From contig CAAGDT010000223.1 in assembly GCA_900768675.1 (NCBI GenBank), positions 1 to 8,436 on the forward strand: a stretch of DNA of 8,436 nucleotides. Direction: 5' to 3'. The translations under genes and the position numbers were made by a program. A model generated the notes under the pieces. The model did not search any database and was not told where the DNA came from. It saw only the letters and a program-made list of their open reading frames with translations. Origin of the DNA: Oscillospiraceae bacterium. GTDB lineage: Bacteria > Bacillota > Clostridia > Oscillospirales > Ruminococcaceae. Below, piece after piece: positions 1-5,304 of this stretch. Each line of letters starts with the position of its first letter. The stretch's first letter is position 1.

Positions 1-84
1 ACCGCTATCGTCGTCAAAGAAACTTGACGTACATACAGTACGCCTGCGTTTCTTTTCCTCGATATCGATACCGTCTTTTAGCAA
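1..84 (-). CDS. Possible 5' end of a leftward gene, cut by window edge (doubtful)
   Basis: On the minus strand a frame is open from about position 173 to the left edge. Its residues are charged and protein-like: after the proposed start they read LKDGIDIEEKKRRR and then an acidic FFDDDSG stretch. There is no ATG or GTG. The best start is a TTG at 84-82, preceded on that strand by AAGGA (95-91) with 6-nt spacing. I do not recognise the family, and only 28 codons lie inside the window. It could be a chance open frame. A leftward gene here would be divergent from the operon at 307. Its composition is the only argument for it being real. Confidence 0.18.
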   Translation of the reverse strand, partial: MLKDGIDIEEKKRRRTVCTSSFFDDDSG

Positions 85-192
85 ATCTTTTCCTTCGTTC
101 AAACGGTTATTAGTATAATGAGTAAACTTATGATAATATCTTGCGCGATTGCGGTTGAAGAAGCTGACAAGTAATCACACCACAATAATCAC
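1..192. other. Left-edge region without a certain gene
   Basis: Both strands were read. All three rightward frames are closed by stops (for example at 79-81, 111-113 and 118-125), so no rightward gene can run up to the terminator that follows. One leftward frame is open from about 173 to the window edge and is described separately. A perfect TATAAT lies at 114-119, but no good -35 box lies 15-19 bp upstream of it. The short palindrome TCGATATCGA at 59-68 is the only other structure and is probably chance. Nothing here links to the downstream operon. Confidence 0.5.
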
Positions 193-224
193 AAGGGCGG
201 TCGCTGTAAAAAGCGACCGCCTTT
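193..224 (+). terminator. Rho-independent-type hairpin terminator
   Basis: GGCGGTCGCT at 196-205 pairs perfectly with AGCGACCGCC at 212-221 around a six-base loop (GTAAAA). Outer A-T pairs and one G-U pair extend the stem to 193 and 224. The stem is GC-rich and is followed by only a short T run (TTT), so it may be a moderate terminator. It lies 83 bp before the first gene of the operon and insulates it from upstream transcription. If a transcript starts nearby, it could instead act as an attenuator. Confidence 0.75.
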
Positions 225-306
225 GCTGATAAATATGATATATGCCGCTGTCTGACCCCTGACAACAAGCTAAGGCAATATCGGAAACATTTTAAGGAGG
301 ACAATA

Positions 307-2091
307 ATGGTTTATTGCATTTGCTTTATATTCGCTGTTCTTGTTTTGCTGATTACGGCGGTTTTCTTTGTCAGAAAAAATGGAAACAAGCTCATGACGG
401 CAGGCGTGGGAGTATTTCTTGCGATGCTTGCTTTATTCTTTCCCGCAGACAGCGGAAGAGATGTTACAAATGTTTTTACAAGCATAGTTTCAGCCTTGTT
501 CCGTTCAATAAGGGTATTCGGACTTAACGAGGATTTTATTACCTCTGAATTTGATTTCGGAAGCCTGCCTGTCTGGTTCAGTACTGCATATATATGTCTT
601 CTTGACCTGCTGTATTTATTCGCCCCGGTATTGACCTTCGGACTGATACTGTCCATATTCAGCAACATTTCTTCGGGTATTCGCTTCATGTTTTCGATTT
701 CACGGGATATATTTGTTTTTTCGGACAAAAATATCCGTGCCGGAATAATTGCCGCAGATATCAGAAAACAGAATCCCCGTGCTGTAATTGTTTTCTACAA
801 CTCGGAAGGCGGCTCCTTCGGCGAAAATGAAAAGGCTATAAGCTTCAGCAAAGAGGTGCTGACAATCAATAGAATTATACTGAGGTTTTCTAAGCATATC
901 ACGTTTTATATCTGCAGCGATGATGAAAATGCAAATATAAGAATTACCTCGGAGCTTCTTGAAATTGTCGGGAAGAATCCGGAGCTTGTCCGTAAGCTCG
1001 GGAAAAATACCCGCAGCGACAGGGGAATTGATTTATTTTACTACTGCTCAAAAAAGAGAAGCCTTCCTATACTCAGCAACCTGGATAAATGTCACGTCAG
1101 GGTAAGAAGAATAAACGAAATCCAGAACGTAATATACAATCTTATATATGAAGAGCCTGTGCTGAAATATGTTGATAAAAGCAGGGATACTGTTAATATT
1201 GCAGTAGTAGGTGCAGGAAGATACGGCGAGGAATTTATAAGAGCGGCGATATGGTCGGGGCAGCACCGTAAATACAGGCTGAATATAAATGTATTTGATT
1301 CAAGGGACATCAGGGAGTCCTTCACAAATCAATATCCGGAGCTGGTTAATACCGAAAGGCTTTCCGACAGCAAGGATATCAGCTATAAAATCAATTTTTT
1401 CGACAGAAAGGATTTTTTCGGGATAAATATAGAGGATATCGGGGAAATGAACTCCCTTGACCTGGCTTTTGTTGCACTGGGAAACGATGACGCAAACATT
1501 GAGGCGTCCTTATATCTCAGGGAATGCTCAGAGCGCATGAAGGCAAAGCCCCGTATTTTTACAATTATTACCGATATGAATCTTAAAAACGCAGATATGG
1601 TAAATAACCTTAAGAATCATAAAGGAGCAGAATACAATATCGGTTTCATTCTGCCCAACGATATATTCAGCCGCGATAAGGCGATTGCGCTGGAGAATAT
1701 GGGAAGAAATATGCATAAAATGTGGGCAGTGCATAGTAATCCGGAGATTCCGGAGGATAAAATAGATTATTCCGATTTTTACGATTATGAATTCTTCTAT
1801 TGGTCCTCTGTGGCTTCAACGATGTTCTGGAGGATACGAAAAAACCTTGGCGAGAATACCCTGCCGAACGAAGAAAATATGCGCCTTGAGCATCAGCGCT
1901 GGAGCGCATATATGCGCAGCGAGGGTTACAGATATGCAGAAAAAAGAAACGATATGGCGAAGCAGCATAACGATCTTGTAGCTTACGATATGCTCAGCAA
2001 AAATATAAAGGAGAATGATAAATTTCCGATTCTGTTTGCCGAAGAAATTGATAAGGCAGAGCAGAACAAACAAAAGTCAGGAAAAGACTGA
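307..2091 (+). CDS. Membrane-anchored tandem Rossmann (TrkA-N/RCK-like) protein with C-terminal RyR domain
   Basis: Predicted membrane nucleotide-sensing or effector protein of 594 aa. The ATG at 307 follows AAGGAGG (294-300) by 6 nt. Hydrophobic segments at about residues 3-23, 31-46 and 93-118 suggest three membrane passes, with the rest soluble. Residues ~138-290 form a first alpha/beta half, containing AVIVFY (159-164) and an SDDENANI motif at 204-211. Residues ~296-450 form a second half with a clear dinucleotide-binding loop, VVGAGRYG (300-307), an acidic D331 after the second strand (typical for NAD-type ribose binding) and GNDDANI (392-398). The repeated DDxNI pattern suggests tandem RCK-like Rossmann units, the first lacking the glycine loop. 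Residues ~517-565 match the RyR domain (LEHQRWSAYMRSEGYRY, then HNDLVAYDMLS). No K+ channel selectivity filter is visible. It is followed 24 bp later by a free RyR protein and then by TIR genes, so a role as receiver or membrane effector of a TIR-made signal is the favoured inference. Architecture is confident; function is not. Confidence 0.85.
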   Translation: MVYCICFIFAVLVLLITAVFFVRKNGNKLMTAGVGVFLAMLALFFPADSGRDVTNVFTSIVSALFRSIRVFGLNEDFITSEFDFGSLPVWFSTAYICLLDLLYLFAPVLTFGLILSIFSNISSGIRFMFSISRDIFVFSDKNIRAGIIAADIRKQNPRAVIVFYNSEGGSFGENEKAISFSKEVLTINRIILRFSKHITFYICSDDENANIRITSELLEIVGKNPELVRKLGKNTRSDRGIDLFYYCSKKRSLPILSNLDKCHVRVRRINEIQNVIYNLIYEEPVLKYVDKSRDTVNIAVVGAGRYGEEFIRAAIWSGQHRKYRLNINVFDSRDIRESFTNQYPELVNTERLSDSKDISYKINFFDRKDFFGINIEDIGEMNSLDLAFVALGNDDANIEASLYLRECSERMKAKPRIFTIITDMNLKNADMVNNLKNHKGAEYNIGFILPNDIFSRDKAIALENMGRNMHKMWAVHSNPEIPEDKIDYSDFYDYEFFYWSSVASTMFWRIRKNLGENTLPNEENMRLEHQRWSAYMRSEGYRYAEKRNDMAKQHNDLVAYDMLSKNIKENDKFPILFAEEIDKAEQNKQKSGKD

Positions 2092-2115
2092 CTGCAATAT
2101 AAAAGGAGGAAAAAT

Positions 2116-2397
2116 ATGTATAAGCCAAACCCTATTGATACAAGCGGAATTGAGCTTGATGAAGAACTGCTGGCTCTTACGGAAAAAATAGCCGAAAATG
2201 TCCACGATGTATGGGCAAAGGGACGAATTGACGACGGCTGGGTATACGGAGAGGTGCGGGACGACAAGGCGAGAACAACGCCCTGCCTTGTGCCGTACTG
2301 CCTGCTTTCCGAGGAGGAGAAGGCCTTCGACCGGAATACAGCATTGGAGACGCTTAAAATGATTTCTGCGCTGGGATATAAAATAGTCAGGCGATAA
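2116..2397 (+). CDS. Small stand-alone RyR-domain protein
   Basis: This 93-aa protein consists almost entirely of one RyR domain, the module that occurs in several copies in animal ryanodine receptors and as single copies in bacteria. Family hallmarks are all present: YKPNPIDTS near the start, LAENVHDVWA-type helix (here IAENVHDVWAKGRI, residues 27-40), GWVYGEVRDD (42-51), LVPYCLLSEEEKAFDR (58-73) and a closing TLKMISALGY helix. There is no signal peptide or membrane segment, so it should be cytosolic. The ATG at 2116 follows AAGGAGG (2103-2109) with 6-nt spacing. It is tightly packed in the operon, 24 bp after the Rossmann-RyR gene and 18 bp before the first TIR gene. Bacterial RyR domains have no settled biochemical function. 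Binding of a nucleotide or NAD-derived ligand, or tuning of the neighbouring RyR/TIR proteins, is inference from context. Its RyR consensus is better preserved than that of the domain in the preceding gene. Confidence 0.9.
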   Translation: MYKPNPIDTSGIELDEELLALTEKIAENVHDVWAKGRIDDGWVYGEVRDDKARTTPCLVPYCLLSEEEKAFDRNTALETLKMISALGYKIVRR

Positions 2398-2402
2398 TTG
2401 CA

Positions 2403-2410
2403 AAAAGGAG
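2403..2410 (+). promoter_or_regulatory. Ribosome-binding site that fixes the start of the first TIR gene
   Basis: AAAAGGAG at 2403-2410 stands 5 nt before the ATG at 2416. The reading frame is also open from a TTG at 2398, but that codon lies upstream of this ribosome-binding site and has none of its own, so 2416 is the better start. The site begins only five bases after the RyR stop codon (2395-2397), consistent with translational coupling. Confidence 0.85.
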
Positions 2411-2415
2411 AATAT

Positions 2416-5145
2416 ATGAAGGTAAAAACAAGAGGAAATTCAAGCGCTGACAGAAAAAGCAAGGTGTATTTTATCGCTTGCAGCGGGGATTGTGAAAAGC
2501 ATTTCGACCTGGTTGCGGATATGATATTGAAGCGGCATAACTGTGCGGTTTATTGTAACGAGCCGGGAGAAAAACCGAGCGCCGAGGAATTGGCGCTTAT
2601 GAATCTTATCGTTATAGGAATTACGGGCAAATTTATACACGGTGAACCGGAAACAGCTCATTCGGTGCTGAAATTTGCTGAAGAGAAATACATACCGATA
2701 CTGCCGATAATACTTGAAAAGCTCAGCAGTTATGAAATAGCTAAGCTTAATCCGACCATTAAGAACCGTCAATGCCTTAATTATCTTTCCGACGACGAGA
2801 CCGAAATATCCTTTAATGAAAAGCTTTCGACATTCATAAAAAGCGTTCTTATAAGTGATGAGCTGGCAGAAAAAATCCGTGCCTCATTCGACGCATATAT
2901 TTTCCTTAGCTACAGAAAAATCGACAGAGCTTATGCAAACCGATTGATGAAGCTTATACATAAAAACGATTTTGCAAGGGATATTGCAATTTGGTTTGAT
3001 GAATTTCTTACTCCCGGCGAGGATTTCAACAGTTCCATTAAAGCCGCTCTGGAGAAAAGCGATTTGTTTGTGCTTAATGTAACTCCTTCGCTTATAGACG
3101 CTCCGGACGCAAGGATGAATTTTGTAAGAGAGCATGAATATCCTATGGCTGTGAAGAGTCACAAGAGAATTTTTCCTGTTGAAATGTTCGCTACCGACAA
3201 AACGGCACTGGAGGAACAGTATAAGGATATTCCTGTATGTGCCGACCCGAATGACGAGGCGGCTTTCTCCCGTATGCTGCTGGAAAACTTAAACGGCATA
3301 GCCAACGAAACCAACAACTGCGACCCTCTTCATAACTTTATGATAGGTCTTGCATATCTTGAAGGCATTGACGTTGAAAAAAATTCCGAGCTGGCATTCG
3401 GTCTGATAAAGGGTGCGGCAGAGGCAGGGCTGCCTGAGGCTATGGAAAAGCTTGCCGATATGTATGAGCGAGGTATAGGCGCAGCATACAATCCGGAGGA
3501 AGCCCTGGTCTGGAGAGAGAAATATGCACAGACGCTTGAAGCCGCTTTTTTTGGTATGGAGGAAAAAACCGAAGAAGCGGGTATAGTATATGGCGAAGCA
3601 ATATATGCCTTCGCATATTCATACTATATGTCGGGAAAAGACCTTGGTAAAGCTTGTGCATACTGTTTTGACGCAGCTACGAAAGCCAAATATCTTAATA
3701 ACCTGTTTACCTCATCCGTTTTCCGTGTTTTAGAAGCAAAATGCATGGAATTATATGCAGACATTATGGAAACTGCTCAGAAGTATGATGAGGCGATTAA
3801 GCAGTATGATTCGATACTTGATGTTTATTTAGATATAATCGAAAAGGAATTTCTTAAATCAGGTTTAATAGGTAAGCTGCAGTATCATTTGATTTTCAGT
3901 GAGGGAATAATACCGCCTAAGCTCCCTGATGAGATTGATGTTTCAGGCTGCGTCGAGGAATTCAAGCGTGTTATTTTTGTGGTTTGTAAGCTATGTAATA
4001 TTTATCTGAATAAAGGAAGCAGTAAGAAAATTGAAAAGGCTTTCTTATCCGCAGAGCTTTCTCTTCTTTTATCACGGCTTCTGTATAACGAGCTTGGCGA
4101 GAATCAATACAAGGAAGCAGAGATAAAAAGCCTTATTATTTATGGAGATAGTTATTTTAAGATTAAAAAATACGGCAGCGCAAGAGAATGTTATGGTACG
4201 GCAATGCGAGAATGCGAACAGCTTTGCAAGAATAGCGATGAGATAAGATACAAGTCGCTTCTTTTCGACGCTACAATTAAGCTTGCACAGGCGTACGGCG
4301 ATGATGGCATGCTTGATAAAGGCGACAACTATTATGAAATGGCGTTGGATTTATCAGAAGAGCTGGATAAAAGCCAGGGTAGTATATTGTCAAAGGTCAA
4401 CCATTCTTATTGCACCGCTAAATGCTGCGGGTTTATTGGCAAAAGAATAATCCGTAGCATTCAATTCGGGGACGTGAACGAAGCGGAACAGCTGGAAATA
4501 TCTGGTAACAATGCTTATCTCAGTGCATGTAATATTCTATTAGAAATCGGCGAAATGACAACGTCCATATCTTTATTGCCTGAGAATATAAAAATTGCTG
4601 AAATATACAGGGAATTATGTGTGTTCAAGGGCATTTTAGGAGATTACTATTCATTTGTCGGAAATTACGATATGGCGGAATACGCTTATATGGAATGCTA
4701 TGAATTGATTGAAGGCTTTGAAAATGAGCTTGGCGATAACAGAATGTATCTGAATATGGCAGAAAAGCTGTGTATGCTTGCAAACACATGCGGAAAAAAC
4801 AAAAAAGCGGCGGTGGCTGAAAGATGTTACCTTAATTCGCTAAGCTGCGCAAATAAGGCATATCGGATTAACAGACAGCAGCAGGAGCTTTACGCATTGT
4901 TTGCTGTAAATTACTGCTTATCGGAATTTTATTCTCCGATTTCAGAAAACACCGTAAAACACCCTGAATATTTCGACGTTGAAAAAGCTCTTCAATATAT
5001 GGAGAAAGCTTTAAAATGTCTTGATGTGCTGATAGCAGCAGCTCCAGACAATAAAAGCTATACATCAGAAAAAGAACTTATGCTCAGAAAGCAGAGGCAT
5101 TTAAAAATGATACTTGATTCGGGAATAGGATTCTTCAGGAGATAA
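2416..5145 (+). CDS. TIR-like/TIR/SEL1/TPR protein (first paralogue)
   Basis: A 909-aa soluble protein. Residues 16-102 form a degenerate TIR-like domain (strands VYFIACSGD, CAVYC, LIVIGIT, IPILPI); the position matching the catalytic glutamate is V84. Residues 158-256 are a full TIR domain: DAYIFLSYRK (159-168), WFDEFLTPGE (193-202), LEKSDLFVLNVTP (212-224) and REHEYPMA (238-245). E241 is the likely catalytic glutamate, 14 residues before the PV of the fifth-strand motif RIFPV. Residues ~305-375 hold SEL1-type repeats (GLAYLEGIDVEKN, then KLADMYERGIG). Residues ~440-880 are TPR-like helix pairs, clearest at 441-474, 571-603, 617-650 and 731-769. TIR domains of this kind are generally NAD+ hydrolases or cyclases; the TPR array is the presumed sensor or partner-binding arm. 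Leucine codon use changes near position 3720, suggesting mosaic origin. It is co-directional with the RyR genes (18-bp gap) and paralogous to the next large gene. Confidence 0.85.
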   Translation: MKVKTRGNSSADRKSKVYFIACSGDCEKHFDLVADMILKRHNCAVYCNEPGEKPSAEELALMNLIVIGITGKFIHGEPETAHSVLKFAEEKYIPILPIILEKLSSYEIAKLNPTIKNRQCLNYLSDDETEISFNEKLSTFIKSVLISDELAEKIRASFDAYIFLSYRKIDRAYANRLMKLIHKNDFARDIAIWFDEFLTPGEDFNSSIKAALEKSDLFVLNVTPSLIDAPDARMNFVREHEYPMAVKSHKRIFPVEMFATDKTALEEQYKDIPVCADPNDEAAFSRMLLENLNGIANETNNCDPLHNFMIGLAYLEGIDVEKNSELAFGLIKGAAEAGLPEAMEKLADMYERGIGAAYNPEEALVWREKYAQTLEAAFFGMEEKTEEAGIVYGEAIYAFAYSYYMSGKDLGKACAYCFDAATKAKYLNNLFTSSVFRVLEAKCMELYADIMETAQKYDEAIKQYDSILDVYLDIIEKEFLKSGLIGKLQYHLIFSEGIIPPKLPDEIDVSGCVEEFKRVIFVVCKLCNIYLNKGSSKKIEKAFLSAELSLLLSRLLYNELGENQYKEAEIKSLIIYGDSYFKIKKYGSARECYGTAMRECEQLCKNSDEIRYKSLLFDATIKLAQAYGDDGMLDKGDNYYEMALDLSEELDKSQGSILSKVNHSYCTAKCCGFIGKRIIRSIQFGDVNEAEQLEISGNNAYLSACNILLEIGEMTTSISLLPENIKIAEIYRELCVFKGILGDYYSFVGNYDMAEYAYMECYELIEGFENELGDNRMYLNMAEKLCMLANTCGKNKKAAVAERCYLNSLSCANKAYRINRQQQELYALFAVNYCLSEFYSPISENTVKHPEYFDVEKALQYMEKALKCLDVLIAAAPDNKSYTSEKELMLRKQRHLKMILDSGIGFFRR

Positions 5146-5210
5146 TCCGGGAAAGCACCATTCAGGCACAGCAAAACGTTCCGGCAGTAATTAAAATGGC
5201 AAAATCAATA

Positions 5211-5229
5211 TCCTGCAAAAGGAGCAGGA
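5211..5229 (+). promoter_or_regulatory. Small hairpin displaying a ribosome-binding site in its loop
   Basis: TCCTGC at 5211-5216 pairs perfectly with GCAGGA at 5224-5229. The seven-base loop, AAAAGGA (5217-5223), is the core of a Shine-Dalgarno sequence that continues into the 3' arm (AAAAGGAG). The ATG of a mini-ORF follows at 5233. The stem is only six pairs, so it is weak and could be chance, but its register with the ribosome-binding site is suggestive. Confidence 0.35.
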
Positions 5230-5232
5230 ATA

Positions 5233-5265
5233 ATGAAAAATATTGAGAGTGCCCCGCTTTTATGA
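5233..5265 (+). CDS. Ten-codon mini-ORF (possible leader peptide or gene remnant)
   Basis: ATG at 5233 opens a ten-residue frame, MKNIESAPLL, ending in TGA at 5263-5265. AAAAGGAG (5217-5224) precedes it with 8-nt spacing, which is as good a ribosome-binding site as those of the real genes. The next gene starts 39 bp after its stop. It may be a leader peptide, the surviving 5' end of a degraded gene, or a coincidence. The peptide resembles nothing I recognise. Confidence 0.25.
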   Translation: MKNIESAPLL

Positions 5266-5289
5266 GATTAAGGTATTGCACATACTTGA

Positions 5290-5299
5290 AAGGATAAGG
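5290..5299 (+). promoter_or_regulatory. Weak ribosome-binding region of the second TIR gene
   Basis: Two imperfect sites precede the ATG at 5305: AAGGA at 5290-5294 (10-nt spacing) and TAAGG at 5295-5299 (5-nt spacing). Both are weaker than the AAGGAGG sites of the first two genes. A second in-frame ATG at 5332 has ACAAGG only one base upstream, too close to work, so 5305 is preferred. The second TIR protein may therefore be made at a lower level. Confidence 0.5.
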
Positions 5300-5304
5300 T
5301 TGTT

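Larger units (their letters stand above)
5146..5304 (+). other. Long intra-operon spacer between the two TIR genes
   Basis: This 159-bp gap is much longer than the other two in the operon. It holds a hairpin with a ribosome-binding site in its loop and a ten-codon reading frame (both listed separately). No T-tract terminator and no convincing -35/-10 pair were found, so the second TIR gene is probably on the same transcript. The space may be the remnant of a gene lost between the paralogues or a leader that sets their relative expression. Confidence 0.5.

Noticed and set aside
222..293. Promoter directly upstream of the operon
   Set aside because: TATGAT (234-239) and CTGACA (259-264) are individually promoter-like, but neither has a partner box at 15-19 bp spacing. 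A promoter must exist somewhere, but I cannot place it.
307..2091. Membrane protein as an ordinary K+ uptake or channel protein (Trk/Kch type)
   Set aside because: The Rossmann halves resemble TrkA-N/RCK, but no selectivity-filter motif (such as TVGYG) or pore helix is visible between the membrane segments, and the RyR domain is atypical for those families.
2398..2415. TTG at 2398 as start of the first TIR protein
   Set aside because: The only good ribosome-binding site (2403-2410) lies downstream of this TTG and upstream of the ATG at 2416, so the six extra residues are not supported.
1983..2462. Leftward open frame of 159 codons spanning the small RyR gene
   Set aside because: It lies opposite the end of the membrane gene, the whole RyR gene and the start of the TIR gene. 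Its translation is Ser/Phe-rich low-complexity antisense, and it has no ribosome-binding site.
5147..5184. CCGGGAA ... TTCCGG inverted repeat after the first TIR gene as a terminator
   Set aside because: The arms pair imperfectly across a 25-base loop, and no T tract follows, so it does not look like an intrinsic terminator.
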